A stretch of 64,000 bases of DNA from Oxalobacteraceae bacterium (GCA_947374865.1 CANCDR010000007.1:1-64000); one strand, 5' to 3'; shown: positions 36,194 through 46,035, counted from the stretch's first letter. Numbers and translations: made by a program. Notes: generated by a model from the sequence alone, not told the origin.

Positions 36194-37597
36194 TTACACC
36201 CTGCCATACACATCATCAAAACGGACAATGTCGTCTTCACCCAAATAGTGGCCGCATTGTACCTCGATCAGGGATAGATCGGTCTCACCCAGATTGGAGA
36301 GCCGGTGTTTAGAGCCAGCCGGAATATAGGTCGACTGATTGGCATTGAGGACGATCAGCTGCTCGCCGTTTTGTACTTCGGCCACGCCGGTGACGACGAC
36401 CCAGTGTTCGCTGCGGTGATGATGCATCTGCAGCGACAAGGAAGCACCAGGACGGACAACGATGCGCTTGATCTTGAAGCCGGGGCTCTCTTCAAGCACG
36501 GTATACGTACCCCAGGGTCGCGAGACTGTCTTGTGGTGTTTGTGCGCGGCGTGCTGACTGGCCTTGAGCTGCGAGACCACCTGCTTGACTTCCTGACTCT
36601 TGGATTTGTGTGCTACCAGCAGTGCATCCGGCGTGTCGATGATGAGCAAGTCGTCCAGACCAATGGCGGCCACCAGACGGTCATTATTTTCGATGTGGGT
36701 ATTGCGGCTGTCGATGATGATATTGTCACCGCTGACGGTATTACCCTGGGAATCAGCGGAACAGGCGTCGGCCACCGCGCTCCAGGCGCCAATATCACTC
36801 CAGTCAAAATTTCCCGGGATGACGGCAATATTGTGGGCTTTTTCCATCACCGCATAATCGATCGAGATGTTTTCCAGAGCATTAAAACTGTCTGGTAAAT
36901 CCATTTTGTTGCCGTCGATTTTGGTCTCTGCCCACACCGCCCGCGCAGCGTCCATCAGCTTGGGGTGATGTTCTTGCAGGGCCTGGATAATCGTCTCGGC
37001 TGTAAAACAGAACATGCCGCTATTCCAGACATAATTACCTTGCGCCAGATACTGGGCTGCGGTGACGGCGTTCGGTTTTTCAACAAAGCGCGCTACATCG
37101 TTCGCATAGGGCGTGACGGCGCTACCCATTTCAATATAACCAAAACCGGTTTCCGGCCCGGTAGGCCGAACGCCAAATAAAACCAGGTAACCATCACGGG
37201 CCAGGATCTGCGCCTGCTGGACTGCGGCGTAGAAGGTCGGCGTATCTTTAATCAGGTGATCGGCCGGCATGACTAACAGGCAGGCGTCCTTTTTTTGGCT
37301 ATACGCCCACAGGGCCGCCATGGCAATCGCCGGTGTTGTGTTACGGCCGCTGGGTTCGAGCAGGTAGCGTCCCTGCACATCTTGCGCGGCCAAGTCGTCG
37401 CGCGACAAAAAATAATAATCCCGATTCGTGACGATCAGCGGCGCCATGTGATTCGATACCGCCAGGGCACGATCAAAGGTCTGGGTCAGCAAACTCTTGC
37501 CACCGGCAATCCGCATGAAAGGCTTGGGATGTGCCTCACGTGATACAGGCCAAAGTCGTGTGCCTGCACCACCGGACAAAATAATTGGAATCAACAT
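36194..37597 (-). CDS. manC: Mannose-1-phosphate guanylyltransferase / mannose-6-phosphate isomerase
   Basis: This 467-residue type II PMI-GMP enzyme makes GDP-mannose. The N-terminal nucleotidyltransferase has LSGGAGTRLWPVSRE and the FVEKPN motif. The C-terminal cupin domain has RPWGTYTVLEESPGFK and LQMHHHRSEHWVVVTG for isomerase activity. Length matches WbpW/AlgA (about 480). It precedes wzm by 12 bp and is the source of the GDP-mannose used by Gmd and possibly by the GT4 enzymes. Confidence 0.95.
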   Translation of the reverse strand: MLIPIILSGGAGTRLWPVSREAHPKPFMRIAGGKSLLTQTFDRALAVSNHMAPLIVTNRDYYFLSRDDLAAQDVQGRYLLEPSGRNTTPAIAMAALWAYSQKKDACLLVMPADHLIKDTPTFYAAVQQAQILARDGYLVLFGVRPTGPETGFGYIEMGSAVTPYANDVARFVEKPNAVTAAQYLAQGNYVWNSGMFCFTAETIIQALQEHHPKLMDAARAVWAETKIDGNKMDLPDSFNALENISIDYAVMEKAHNIAVIPGNFDWSDIGAWSAVADACSADSQGNTVSGDNIIIDSRNTHIENNDRLVAAIGLDDLLIIDTPDALLVAHKSKSQEVKQVVSQLKASQHAAHKHHKTVSRPWGTYTVLEESPGFKIKRIVVRPGASLSLQMHHHRSEHWVVVTGVAEVQNGEQLIVLNANQSTYIPAGSKHRLSNLGETDLSLIEVQCGHYLGEDDIVRFDDVYGRV

Positions 37598-37654
37598 AAG
37601 TACTTTCTTAAAATTCTAGCGTCACGCGCACTGCATTGACGAATACGACCACGC

Positions 37655-38524
37655 TCATGACTGACACAATGTCAGGGCGCTTTGCCAATCCGGCAAACGA
37701 CAAAAACGTTTTTGTAGCCGATCACAAGACAGCACCGAATTCATCGGCCGAACTGCCGGCAAGGGGTAGTCGTTGGATGTAATCGGCAGTAGCTGTGGAA
37801 TATTGATTTCACCCAGACCCGCCATAATCGCTTGCGTAAAGCCGAACCATGTCGTTTGACCTTGCGCAGTCAGGTGATACAGGCCGCTGGCAGCTTGCCA
37901 TGCAGACGAATTATCATCCACAGATGTCAATTGCACAATGATATTTGCCGTTGTATCTGCAATTGTACGACACCATGTTGGCGCACCGTGCTGATCGGCG
38001 ACAATCCGCAAGACATCGCGCTCCATCGCCAGACGACGCATCGTCATCAGAAAATTTTTGCCGCGCAGGCCATAGACCCAGCTGGTACGTAAAATAAGGT
38101 GGGCGATGCCGGCTTCCTGCACCGCCTGCTCGCCAGCCAGTTTGCTGCGACCATACACGCTGAGCGGGTTAGGAACATCGTCTTCGGTGTAGGCACCCTC
38201 TTTACTGCCATCAAAGACGTAATCGGTCGAGTAATGGATCATGGCCGCGCCCAGTCGCGCAGCTTCCTGCGCCATCACGCCCGGCGCTTCGCCATTGATG
38301 CGCATGGCCAGCTCAGGCTCCTGCTCGGCCTGATCGACCGCGGTGTAGGCGGCCGGATTGACGATCAGCGTCGGACGTATTGCTCGGATGACGCTGCGAA
38401 CCTGATCCAAATTACCCAAATCCATACGCTGCCGGTCGACGGCGATCACTTCGCCCACGCTTTGCAGACTACGCGCCAATTCGTAGCCAAGCTGTCCGCT
38501 GGCGCCTGTGAGTAAGATCTTCAT
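37655..38524 (-). CDS. rmlD: dTDP-4-dehydrorhamnose reductase RmlD
   Basis: RmlD performs the last step to dTDP-L-rhamnose. From the ATG at 38524, which overlaps the rmlC stop in ATGA, the protein has 289 residues and starts MKILLTGASGQLGYELARSL, the family N-terminus. An open frame running 71 residues further upstream lies inside rmlC in another frame and is rejected. The STDYVFDG motif and PLSVYGRSKLAGE with the Tyr/Lys pair are present. It is the distal gene of rmlB-rmlA-rmlC-rmlD; 57 bp separate it from manC. Confidence 0.95.
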   Translation of the reverse strand: MKILLTGASGQLGYELARSLQSVGEVIAVDRQRMDLGNLDQVRSVIRAIRPTLIVNPAAYTAVDQAEQEPELAMRINGEAPGVMAQEAARLGAAMIHYSTDYVFDGSKEGAYTEDDVPNPLSVYGRSKLAGEQAVQEAGIAHLILRTSWVYGLRGKNFLMTMRRLAMERDVLRIVADQHGAPTWCRTIADTTANIIVQLTSVDDNSSAWQAASGLYHLTAQGQTTWFGFTQAIMAGLGEINIPQLLPITSNDYPLPAVRPMNSVLSCDRLQKRFCRLPDWQSALTLCQS

Positions 38525-39084
38525 GCGAAGAACTCTGCCTCGGCCAGACTGGTGCCGGCCTGATCCTTCGGGGATAAAAGCGGTGCTGCGTCCAATGGCC
38601 ATTCGATACCGATCGCCGGATCGTCCCAGCGAATGCAGCGTTCGTGTTCCGGCGCCCAGTAGTCGGTCGTCTTGTACAAAAATTCGGCGTGCTCGGACAA
38701 GACCACAAAGCCATGCGCAAAACCGACAGGAATCCACATTTGACGCTTATTTTCTGCCGACAGTTCGGCGCCAAACCAGCGCCCCAGCGTGGGCGAATTG
38801 CGCCGCAAATCGACGGCCACGTCGAACACGCTGCCGGCGGTCACGCGTACCAGTTTGCCCTGCGGCTGACGAATCTGGTAGTGCAGGCCGCGCAAGACAT
38901 TGCGCGCGGATTTGGAATGATTGTCCTGCACAAAAACCTGCTCAACAGCGGGCACATCATGGCCCTGCCCGAGCAGTTCGCTAAAGCGGCGCGCGTTAAA
39001 ACTTTCATAGAAAAAGCCCCGCTCGTCGCCAAATACCTTGGGTTCAATCACGCGTACATCAGGAATGGAAGTCGCAGCGCTCAT
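38521..39084 (-). CDS. rmlC: dTDP-4-dehydrorhamnose 3,5-epimerase RmlC
   Basis: This 187-residue cupin epimerase acts on dTDP-4-keto-6-deoxyglucose. Family features are GDERGFFYESFNA near the N-terminus, NVLRGLHYQ with the active-site histidine, LVRVTAGSVFDVAVDLRRNS, and PVGFAHGFVVLSE. Length is normal for RmlC (183-185). It begins 2 bp after rmlA ends and overlaps rmlD, consistent with translational coupling. Confidence 0.95.
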   Translation of the reverse strand: MSAATSIPDVRVIEPKVFGDERGFFYESFNARRFSELLGQGHDVPAVEQVFVQDNHSKSARNVLRGLHYQIRQPQGKLVRVTAGSVFDVAVDLRRNSPTLGRWFGAELSAENKRQMWIPVGFAHGFVVLSEHAEFLYKTTDYWAPEHERCIRWDDPAIGIEWPLDAAPLLSPKDQAGTSLAEAEFFA

Positions 39085-39086
39085 CG

Positions 39087-39986
39087 TCAGAAAACGTCAT
39101 TTTCAAGAATTTGCAGCAGGTATTGGCCGTAGCCGTTTTTGCGCAGCGGTTGGGCTAATTTTTCTAATTGCTCGGCGCTGATATAGCCTTTGCGATAAGC
39201 GATTTCTTCCGGACAGGCGACCTTGAGTCCCTGACGTTTTTCCAGCGTGGCGATGAACTGACCCGCCTCCAGCAGCGACTCATGGGTGCCGGTATCGAGC
39301 CAGGCCATACCGCGCCCCATGACTTCGACATTTAACTGTTGGCGCTCCAGATAGATCCGGTTAACGTCAGTGATTTCAAGCTCGCCCCGGGCCGATGGCG
39401 CAATATTGGCCGCGATGTCGCACACCTGCTGATCATAAAAATACAGACCGGTGACGGCATAATTGGATTTCGGCTTGAGTGGCTTTTCTTCGATGCTGAC
39501 AGCGCGGCGCTGGGCATCAAATTCCACCACGCCGTAGCGTTCCGGATCGGTGACGTGATAAGCAAAAACGGTCGAGCCATCAGGACGGGCCGATGCCATA
39601 TTGAGCTGGCCATCAAAGTCGTGACCGTAATAAATGTTATCGCCCAAAATCAGCGCCGAGGGTGCATTACCGATAAATTCACGACCGATGATAAAGGCCT
39701 GCGCCAGACCATCCGGTGAGGGCTGCACCGCGTAGCGCAGATTGATCCCCCATTGGCTGCCATCGCCCAGCAGTTCGCGAAAGCGCGGCGTGTCCTGCGG
39801 CGTCGAGATCAGCAGGATGTCGCGCATGCCGGACAACATCAGCGTCGTCAGCGGGTAGTAAATCATCGGCTTGTCGTATACCGGTAAGAGCTGCTTGGAG
39901 ACCGAGATCGTCACCGGGTAGAGTCGCGTGCCGGAGCCGCCGGCGAGGATGATGCCGCGCCGGGAGGCCGGATTAAATGTACTCAT
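39087..39986 (-). CDS. rmlA: Glucose-1-phosphate thymidylyltransferase RmlA
   Basis: RmlA makes dTDP-glucose from glucose 1-phosphate and dTTP. The 299-residue protein has [41 protein letters not shown] and [19 protein letters not shown], all diagnostic. Its ATG overlaps the rmlB stop by 4 nt. Feedback inhibition by dTDP-rhamnose is known for the family. AlgC in this window could supply the glucose 1-phosphate. Confidence 0.97.
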   Translation of the reverse strand: MSTFNPASRRGIILAGGSGTRLYPVTISVSKQLLPVYDKPMIYYPLTTLMLSGMRDILLISTPQDTPRFRELLGDGSQWGINLRYAVQPSPDGLAQAFIIGREFIGNAPSALILGDNIYYGHDFDGQLNMASARPDGSTVFAYHVTDPERYGVVEFDAQRRAVSIEEKPLKPKSNYAVTGLYFYDQQVCDIAANIAPSARGELEITDVNRIYLERQQLNVEVMGRGMAWLDTGTHESLLEAGQFIATLEKRQGLKVACPEEIAYRKGYISAEQLEKLAQPLRKNGYGQYLLQILENDVF

Positions 39987-41071
39987 ACAGTCCCTTCGGA
40001 TGGTGTTTCGCGCGCGTCATAATTTTTTTCGACCCACTTGAGATAATCGCCCGACAAGACATCGCGCACCCAATCCTGATGATCAAGATACCAGGCGACC
40101 GTCTTGCCAATTCCGCTGGCAAACGTTTCGACCGGCTTCCAGCCCAGCTCGCGCTCGATTTTGCGCGCATCGATGGCGTAGCGGCGGTCGTGACCGGGTC
40201 GGTCCTTCACGTAGGTAATCTGGTCCGCGTAATGGCCACTGGCCTTGGGCCGGAGTTCATCGAGCATACGGCACAAGGTATTGACGACCTCGAGATTACT
40301 CATCTCATTCCAGCCGCCGATGTTATAGGTCTCGCCCGGCCGACCGGCGCGCAACACACGGCGGATCGCCGCGCAGTGATCAGACACATACAGCCAGTCG
40401 CGCACCTGCTGACCATCGCCATAGATCGGCAGCGGTTTGCCGGCCAGTGCATTGGCAATAATGAGCGGGATTAGTTTTTCCGGAAAATGATAAGGTCCGT
40501 AATTATTCGAGCAATTCGTCGTTAAGGTCGGCAGGCCGTAGGTGTGATGATAAGATCGAACCAGATGATCGGCTGCCGCTTTGGACGCCGAATACGGACT
40601 ATTCGGTGCGTAATGGGTCGACTCGGTAAAAGGCGGATCGTTTGGCCCCAGAGTGCCATACACTTCATCGGTCGAAACATGCAGAAAACGAAAGCTGGCC
40701 TGCTCCGACGCCGGCAAGGCCGACCAGTGCGCGCGGGCCGCTTCGAGCAGACTGAAGGTGCCATTGATGTTGGTCGTAACGAAGGCACCAGGACCGAGAA
40801 TCGAGCGATCAACGTGACTTTCAGCGGCAAAATGCACGATGGCGCGCGGACGATGCTGCGCCAGCAAACCCGCCATCCGTTCGGTATCGTTAATATCGGC
40901 TTTGACGAAAATATGCCGCGCATCGGTTTTGAGTGAGTGCAGATTGTTCAGGTTACCGGCATAGGTCAGTTTGTCGACGTTGATAATGGTGTCGTCCTGA
41001 CTGGCCAGCCAGTCAAGGACAAAATTAGAGCCGATAAAGCCTGCACCGCCGGTGACGAGAATCGAAGACAT
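39983..41071 (-). CDS. rmlB: dTDP-glucose 4,6-dehydratase RmlB
   Basis: RmlB converts dTDP-glucose to dTDP-4-keto-6-deoxyglucose. The 362-residue protein has [33 protein letters not shown] with the catalytic Thr-Asp-Glu, and [12 protein letters not shown] with Tyr and Lys. AGAGGAAG lies right before the ATG. It heads a continuous minus-strand unit that may run from 41071 to 28842, and a 10-bp perfect palindrome lies 39 bp upstream of its start. Confidence 0.97.
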   Translation of the reverse strand: MSSILVTGGAGFIGSNFVLDWLASQDDTIINVDKLTYAGNLNNLHSLKTDARHIFVKADINDTERMAGLLAQHRPRAIVHFAAESHVDRSILGPGAFVTTNINGTFSLLEAARAHWSALPASEQASFRFLHVSTDEVYGTLGPNDPPFTESTHYAPNSPYSASKAAADHLVRSYHHTYGLPTLTTNCSNNYGPYHFPEKLIPLIIANALAGKPLPIYGDGQQVRDWLYVSDHCAAIRRVLRAGRPGETYNIGGWNEMSNLEVVNTLCRMLDELRPKASGHYADQITYVKDRPGHDRRYAIDARKIERELGWKPVETFASGIGKTVAWYLDHQDWVRDVLSGDYLKWVEKNYDARETPSEGTV

Positions 41072-41109
41072 TCTTCCTCTGGTAATTACTTTAATTGCCA
41101 GTGATTTTA

Positions 41110-41119
41110 CGTGATCACG
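41110..41119. promoter_or_regulatory. Perfect palindrome upstream of rmlB
   Basis: The sequence cgtgatcacg is a 10-bp perfect palindrome, 39 bp before the rmlB ATG and inside the 224-bp divergent region shared with apaH. It could be an operator, but short palindromes also occur by chance. No JUMPstart/ops element was recognised here. Confidence 0.25.
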
Positions 41120-41235
41120 GCTATGTTATGGTGCAGATTAGGGGTAAAACTTAGCGCCGGCCCCTCGAAAATGACCTTAATCGTCAATTTTGTAAGGAAA
41201 ATAAAGAAGAGGGATAAAAAAACCATTTTTTAACT

Positions 41236-41263
41236 TTGTTTTTAAACTTGTCCAATTTATAAA
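41236..41263 (+). promoter_or_regulatory. Candidate apaH promoter
   Basis: TTGTTT at 41236-41241 and TATAAA at 41258-41263 are separated by 16 bp. Transcription would start near 41270, leaving a leader of about 25 nt before the ATG at 41296. The surrounding DNA is very AT-rich, which lowers the value of the match. Confidence 0.4.
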
Positions 41264-41295
41264 TTTTTAACGAATTTTTTCACTTGATGCCCAAT

Positions 41296-42111
41296 ATGTC
41301 GACTTACGTTATCGGTGATCTGCAAGGCTGTCATGCCCAGCTGTGCACCCTGCTTAGCCTACTTGAACGCGAATCACCCAACGCGCAGTTTATTTTTGTC
41401 GGTGACCTGGTCAATCGCGGCCCGGCATCCCTGGCCACCTTACGCGAAATCCGCCGCCTTGGCGCCAGAGCGCGCATGGTATTGGGTAATCATGATCTCA
41501 ATTTACTGGCCGTCGCACAGGGCGTTCGCAAGCCGCAGCCGGACGACACCATGGCCGATATTCTGCAGGCGCCCGATTGCCGTGATTTGCTCGACTGGCT
41601 CAGACATCAGCCGCTGGCCTTGGAATGTGCCGGGCATTTGATCGTCCATGCGGGCGTCAATCCGGCCTGGAGTCTGACGCAAACTTTGCGCCTGGCGCGT
41701 GAGGTGGAAGCCGTATTACAGGGGCCTGACTGGCTCGCATTTTTGCCAAACATGTACGGCAGTCAGCCGGCGCGCTGGGATGAGGCGCTCACCGGCACGG
41801 CACGGCTACGCTGTATTTTGAACAGCTTGACGCGCATGCGTTACTGCAGCCCAGATGGCAACATGGACTTTTCTGCCGATGCCGATAAAAAAGGTGATCG
41901 GCTCGCCTGGTTTGAAGTGCCGGGACGCGCTGCTGCCGATACGCATATCGTCTTTGGTCACTGGTCTGCGCTCGGGCTGACCTTGCGCTCGCATGTGAGC
42001 GGACTCGATACGGGCTGTGTCTGGGGCGGTAAGCTGAGCGCCATGCGGCTCGAAGACCGGGCGATTTTTCAGGTCGACTGTCCGCAGTATCAACAGCCGG
42101 ATCTGTCTTAG
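41296..42111 (+). CDS. apaH: Symmetrical bis(5'-nucleosyl)-tetraphosphatase ApaH
   Basis: ApaH hydrolyses Ap4A to two ADP; in bacteria it also removes Np4-type RNA caps. The metallophosphatase motifs are [15 protein letters not shown] and GNHD, with the C-terminal [10 protein letters not shown]. The length is 271 residues, close to E. coli ApaH (280). TTG at 41284 and ATG at 41287 would add a few residues, but the ATG at 41296 gives the usual family start [11 protein letters not shown]. It converges on the acyltransferase gene with a 16-bp gap. Confidence 0.95.
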   Translation: MSTYVIGDLQGCHAQLCTLLSLLERESPNAQFIFVGDLVNRGPASLATLREIRRLGARARMVLGNHDLNLLAVAQGVRKPQPDDTMADILQAPDCRDLLDWLRHQPLALECAGHLIVHAGVNPAWSLTQTLRLAREVEAVLQGPDWLAFLPNMYGSQPARWDEALTGTARLRCILNSLTRMRYCSPDGNMDFSADADKKGDRLAWFEVPGRAAADTHIVFGHWSALGLTLRSHVSGLDTGCVWGGKLSAMRLEDRAIFQVDCPQYQQPDLS

Positions 42112-42129
42112 GACCGCATGTCCGGTCTT
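42110..42129. terminator. Possible shared terminator hairpin between convergent genes
   Basis: Arms aggaccg (42110-42116) and cggtctt (42123-42129) pair over 7 positions with one G-T wobble, around the 6-nt loop catgtc. It lies between the apaH stop and the stop of the leftward acyltransferase gene and overlaps both ends. No T-run follows on either strand, so termination would be weak. Confidence 0.3.
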
Positions 42130-42862
42130 AGGCCGCCGGGCGCAAGGCCTCGCTAATGGCGCTGTGCGCAGCCAGTGCCAGTGAACGGCGGTGTGCGCCC
42201 TGACTTGCTATACACGGCAGCAAAATAATTTCAGCCGTCATGGGTCCAGCGCGCAGAATGGTCAGCATGCTGGATAAAAATGTCGTCTCACCGATAAAGT
42301 CAGCCGCCAGATGCAAGTCGCCCTGCGCATCCACATAGCGCAATGCAAACGGCTGCACGACTACCTGCGCATCGATCGCGGCTTCAAAAAGATTAGCGTG
42401 AAACGGCAGCAGCGAACCTTGGGCGGCGGTCGTCCCTTCGGGGAAAAAGGCGATCTGCTGACCTTCCCTGAGACTGTCGACCAAATTCTGAAAGATGCGC
42501 CGCACATCGCGCACACTGCCGCGCGAAATAAAGATGGTGCCGCTCTTGTGACACAGCCAGCCAATCAGCGGCCAGTCGCGAATGTCAGACTTGGCGACGA
42601 AGCGACTCGGATGCACCGTGTTGATGATAAAAATATCCAGCCACGAAACATGATTAGCCACCACCAGTGCACGCGCAGCCGGCGCCTGCTGTCCCTGATA
42701 AATACATTTGATCTGCACGCCAAAAATGGCGACTAAACTGATGGACCAGGTCTGAATGCACCGTCTGCGTGCGCCCTGCCCCATCAAGGGAAACACCAGC
42801 GCGCAGGTGAGGAGTCCCTCGATTAAATGCAGCACGACGCGCGGCAGACGCAATAAGATCAT
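42128..42862 (-). CDS. 1-acyl-sn-glycerol-3-phosphate acyltransferase (PlsC family)
   Basis: This 244-residue inner-membrane acyltransferase has the HX4D motif in NHVSWLD (His71, Asp76), a second block around FISRG, and FPEGTT near 140. An N-terminal hydrophobic stretch should anchor it. The family makes phosphatidic acid, although several paralogues with other acceptors exist in one genome. It lies 18 bp after the dihydroorotase-like gene and ends the yqgE-to-acyltransferase run, an order seen in Burkholderiales. Confidence 0.88.
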   Translation of the reverse strand: MILLRLPRVVLHLIEGLLTCALVFPLMGQGARRRCIQTWSISLVAIFGVQIKCIYQGQQAPAARALVVANHVSWLDIFIINTVHPSRFVAKSDIRDWPLIGWLCHKSGTIFISRGSVRDVRRIFQNLVDSLREGQQIAFFPEGTTAAQGSLLPFHANLFEAAIDAQVVVQPFALRYVDAQGDLHLAADFIGETTFLSSMLTILRAGPMTAEIILLPCIASQGAHRRSLALAAHSAISEALRPAA

Positions 42863-42880
42863 GGCCGTGTACGGCTGCGT

Positions 42881-44158
42881 TTAACGTTCATAGGCAAGCT
42901 TGCCGGCCACGATCGTCACCTGAACCTGGCCGCGCAATTCATAGCCCAGAAATGGCGTATGTTTGCCCTGACTGGCCAGCGCCTGCGCATCGACCGTCCA
43001 GCGTTTATGCGGATCAAACAGGCACACATCGGCGACGCTGCCTACTGAAAGCTGGCCGGCATCCAGACCCGCCACGCGCGCCGCATCGGCGGTAATTTTG
43101 CCGATCGCCTTATTGATCGATGGGGTGCGGCTGTCATCCGCCCATTTCAATGCCAGGGCGAGAAGCAGCTCGAGGCCGGTCGCGCCTGGCGTGGCCTCAC
43201 CAAATGGCAACAGCTTTTCGTCGTCGTCGACCGGGGTGTGGTCGGAACAGATCGCATCGATCGTGCCATCGGCCAGCGCGTCGCGAATGGCATCGCGGTC
43301 ACGTTGCGAGCGCAGCGGCGGTGTCATGCGCGCATTGGAATCGAAAAAGCCGATGTCGGCATCGGTCATGTGAATGTGATGCGCGCCGACGTCGCAGCTC
43401 AACAGCAGTCCTTCTTGCTTGGCCGCGCGCACCAGCGTCAGACCAGCCGCCGATGAAATCCGGCACAGATGCACGCGCGCGCCGGAGGCACGCATAAGTT
43501 CAAAAATAGTTTGCAGGGCGATCGTCTCGGCCATCACCGGCACACCGGACAGGCCGAGCCGAGAAGCCAGCGCACCACTGTGGGCAATGCCGCCTTGTCC
43601 GAGATGCGCATCCTGCGGACGCAGCCAGACGCTGTAGCCAAAGGTTTGCGCGTACTGCATCGCGCGTAGCAGCACGTTGGTATCAACGATGGGCGAATCG
43701 GCTTGCGAAAAAGCGATGCAGCCGGCATCGGTGAGCTCGGCCATTTCAGTCAGCGCCTCACCTTTGAGTCCCATGGTCAGCGCGCCCAGCGGATAGACGT
43801 GGGCCTGATTCATGGTTTTGGCGCGGTGCTTGAGCATTTCAACCAAGCCCGGCTCGTCGAGCACAGGGTCGGTGTCGGGCGGGATCACCAGACTGGTCAC
43901 ACCGCCCTGCATGGCGGCCTGCAGTTCGGATTCGAGCGTGGCTTTGTATTCGTAGCCCGGTTCACGCAGGCGCGCAGCCAGATCAACCAGGCCGGGAATG
44001 ACCATCAAACCAGTCGCGTCGATGGTGCGCGCGGCGATAAAGCCGGCCGGCATACTGCCCACAGCGAGCACCCGACCTGCCTCGATGAACAGATCAAGCT
44101 GGCCATCAATGCCATTCGCGGGATCGATCAGATGACCGTTTTTAATATGAATTTTCAT
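42881..44158 (-). CDS. pyrX: Dihydroorotase-like PyrX (probably inactive PyrC paralogue)
   Basis: This 425-residue amidohydrolase-fold protein follows type I dihydroorotase along its length. However, the metal-binding HxH of DLHVHLREPG is replaced: the sequence reads DLAARLREPG at 59-68, so both histidines (61 and 63) are lost. The later SDHTP Asp motif is kept. In Pseudomonas a comparable inactive PyrC' is needed as a structural partner of the PyrB aspartate transcarbamoylase. It lies 6 bp after pyrB, which supports that role here. A genuine PyrC should exist elsewhere in the genome. Confidence 0.9.
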   Translation of the reverse strand: MKIHIKNGHLIDPANGIDGQLDLFIEAGRVLAVGSMPAGFIAARTIDATGLMVIPGLVDLAARLREPGYEYKATLESELQAAMQGGVTSLVIPPDTDPVLDEPGLVEMLKHRAKTMNQAHVYPLGALTMGLKGEALTEMAELTDAGCIAFSQADSPIVDTNVLLRAMQYAQTFGYSVWLRPQDAHLGQGGIAHSGALASRLGLSGVPVMAETIALQTIFELMRASGARVHLCRISSAAGLTLVRAAKQEGLLLSCDVGAHHIHMTDADIGFFDSNARMTPPLRSQRDRDAIRDALADGTIDAICSDHTPVDDDEKLLPFGEATPGATGLELLLALALKWADDSRTPSINKAIGKITADAARVAGLDAGQLSVGSVADVCLFDPHKRWTVDAQALASQGKHTPFLGYELRGQVQVTIVAGKLAYER

Positions 44159-44164
44159 CTGTCT

Positions 44165-45130
44165 TTATCCTTGATTACCTGCCAGGATACTCATCACTGC
44201 CATACGTACGGCAATCCCAAACGTCACCTGCGGCAAAATGACTGCCTGCGCGCCGTCGGCCACCGCCGATTCAATTTCGACGCCGCGATTCATCGGCCCC
44301 GGATGCATCACGATGGCGTCTGGTTTTGCCAGTGCCAGACGCTCGGTGGTTAAGCCATAGCTCTTGAAAAATTCCTGCGCAGAGGGCAGCAAGGCGCCGC
44401 TCATACGTTCATTTTGCAGGCGCAGCATGATGATCACGTCAACATCCTTCAAGCCGGCATTCATGTCGGTAAACACGCGCACGCCCATTTGCTCAAGCCC
44501 GGTCGGCAGCAGGGTGCGCGGGCCGATCACGCGCACTTCCGGCACGCCCAGCGTGGTAAGGGCATGGATGTCGGAGCGCGCCACGCGGCTGTGCAATACG
44601 TCGCCGACAATGGCCACGGTCAGGCCGGTAAAATCTTTTTTGTAGTGGCGAATGGTGTACATGTCGAGCAGGCCCTGCGTCGGATGCGCATGCCGACCGT
44701 CGCCGGCATTCACCACATGCACATGCGGCTGGTGGGTATCGTGCAGATGCTTGGCGATCAGATGCGGCGCACCCGACTGCGCATGCCGCACCACGAACAT
44801 ATCGGCATGCATGGCCGATAAATTGTCGATCGTATCGAGCAGGGATTCGCCCTTGCTGGCCGAGGAGGCAGAAATATTCAGATTGATGACATCGGCCGAT
44901 AAGCGCTTGGAGGCGATCTCGAAGGTGGTACGGGTGCGGGTTGAATTTTCAAAGAACAGATTGAACACGCTCTTGCCGCGCATGAGCGGGACCTTCTTGA
45001 CGTCGCGGTCGCTGATACCGACAAAAGAGGACGCCGTATCGAGAATGTGATGCACGATCGCCTTGGGCAAACCTTCGATCGTGAGCAGGTGCTGCAGCTC
45101 ACCGTTTTTATTGAGTTGTGGATTATGCAT
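44165..45130 (-). CDS. pyrB: Aspartate carbamoyltransferase catalytic subunit
   Basis: PyrB condenses carbamoyl phosphate and aspartate in pyrimidine synthesis. The 321-residue protein has the carbamoyl-phosphate motif [12 protein letters not shown] and the later [12 protein letters not shown] and MHPGPMNRG stretches. Its start overlaps the pyrR stop by 8 nt and pyrX follows at 6 bp. No pyrI regulatory subunit is present; the class A type found with PyrC' homologues is expected. UTP/UMP control may come through PyrR. Confidence 0.96.
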   Translation of the reverse strand: MHNPQLNKNGELQHLLTIEGLPKAIVHHILDTASSFVGISDRDVKKVPLMRGKSVFNLFFENSTRTRTTFEIASKRLSADVINLNISASSASKGESLLDTIDNLSAMHADMFVVRHAQSGAPHLIAKHLHDTHQPHVHVVNAGDGRHAHPTQGLLDMYTIRHYKKDFTGLTVAIVGDVLHSRVARSDIHALTTLGVPEVRVIGPRTLLPTGLEQMGVRVFTDMNAGLKDVDVIIMLRLQNERMSGALLPSAQEFFKSYGLTTERLALAKPDAIVMHPGPMNRGVEIESAVADGAQAVILPQVTFGIAVRMAVMSILAGNQG

Positions 45131-45629
45131 GGTCTACCGTCAGAGAAAATCCGCCGTCATCGGCGCGGTGCAAAACGAGCTGCTGTTGTTCGGTGAGTTC
45201 GGTCGTGGCAGCGACAAAGTCGGCCGCTACGGGCAATTCACGCCCACCGCGGTCGACCAGCGCCGCGAGCAGGATGCGCGCCGGTCTGCCATAGTCAAAT
45301 AATTCATTGATCGCGGCGCGGGTGGTGCGCCCCGTATAAAGTACGTCGTCGACCAGCAAAATGGTGGCACCATCGACAGAAAAAGGCAGCTGCGTCGGTT
45401 TGACGCCGGCGTGCAGCCCACGGGCAGCAAAGTCATCGCGATAAAAAGAGACGTCGATGAATCCCAGCTTGGCCTGCAGCTGCAAATCCGCCGCCAGTCG
45501 TTCGGCAATCCAGGCGCCGCCGGAATGAATGCCGACGATCGCGGCATACTCCACACCGGCTAGGCCGGCGCGCACTTGATCGCGTAGAGTCAAGTAGAGC
45601 GCTTCTGCATTCATGTCAGTGGGAGGCAT
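45123..45629 (-). CDS. pyrR: PyrR, uracil-sensing regulator and phosphoribosyltransferase
   Basis: PyrR proteins have a PRTase fold; in Bacillus they bind pyr mRNA leaders and also have UPRTase activity. The PRPP motif reads [13 protein letters not shown], preceded by [15 protein letters not shown]. The start is uncertain: ATG codons at 45635, 45629 and 45614 are all possible, and the one at 45629 (168 residues) is used. No attenuator-like leader could be seen between ruvX and pyrR, since the genes overlap or touch. In betaproteobacteria the regulatory role is less certain than the enzymatic one. Confidence 0.9.
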   Translation of the reverse strand: MPPTDMNAEALYLTLRDQVRAGLAGVEYAAIVGIHSGGAWIAERLAADLQLQAKLGFIDVSFYRDDFAARGLHAGVKPTQLPFSVDGATILLVDDVLYTGRTTRAAINELFDYGRPARILLAALVDRGGRELPVAADFVAATTELTEQQQLVLHRADDGGFSLTVDHA

Positions 45630-46035
45630 CGTCATTGAAGTATTGTTGCAAAATGATAGCCGCAGCCTGGGCATCGATCAGGTCACCACGTTGATGGGGA
45701 ATCACGGCCGAAGAATAACGTTCATCGACTAACACCGTGGCCACACCAAAACGGCCATTGAGCTGATTGGCAAAGCGCCGGCAGCGCACCGTCATCTCGT
45801 GTTCGGCGCCATCCGGATGCGCAGGCAGGCCGACCACGCAGCGCTGCGGCTGCCATTCTTCAATTAACTTACCGATGGCGATAAATTTAGCTTCGTTAGT
45901 CGCCGCACTGATGATCGTCAGCGGCTGCGCCAGACGCAGCAGCGAATTGCCGACTGCCACACCGATCCGCTTAAGACCGAAGTCGAAACCGATGATCGTT
46001 TCTGGCAGCGCAGCAGCCGATGCCGCGCTATGCAT
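45616..46035 (-). CDS. ruvX: RuvX (YqgF) RNase H-fold nuclease
   Basis: This protein of about 139 residues has the family N-terminus IIGFDFGLKRIGVAVG, with VVGLPAHPDG and VLVDERYSS later. YqgF is implicated in 16S rRNA 5'-end maturation and proposed as a Holliday-junction resolvase. The ATG at 46035 overlaps the yqgE stop by 8 nt; a GTG at 46047 would add four residues. yqgE-ruvX-pyrRB is a common order in beta- and gammaproteobacteria. Confidence 0.93.
   Translation of the reverse strand: MHSAASAAALPETIIGFDFGLKRIGVAVGNSLLRLAQPLTIISAATNEAKFIAIGKLIEEWQPQRCVVGLPAHPDGAEHEMTVRCRRFANQLNGRFGVATVLVDERYSSAVIPHQRGDLIDAQAAAIILQQYFNDDASH

Noticed and set aside
38525-38737. 71-residue N-terminal extension of rmlD
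   Set aside because: It overlaps rmlC, and MKILLTGASGQLG at 38524 is the true family start.
41072-41295. JUMPstart/ops element before the O-polysaccharide genes
   Set aside because: No GGCGGTAGCGT-like sequence was found on the minus strand upstream of rmlB.
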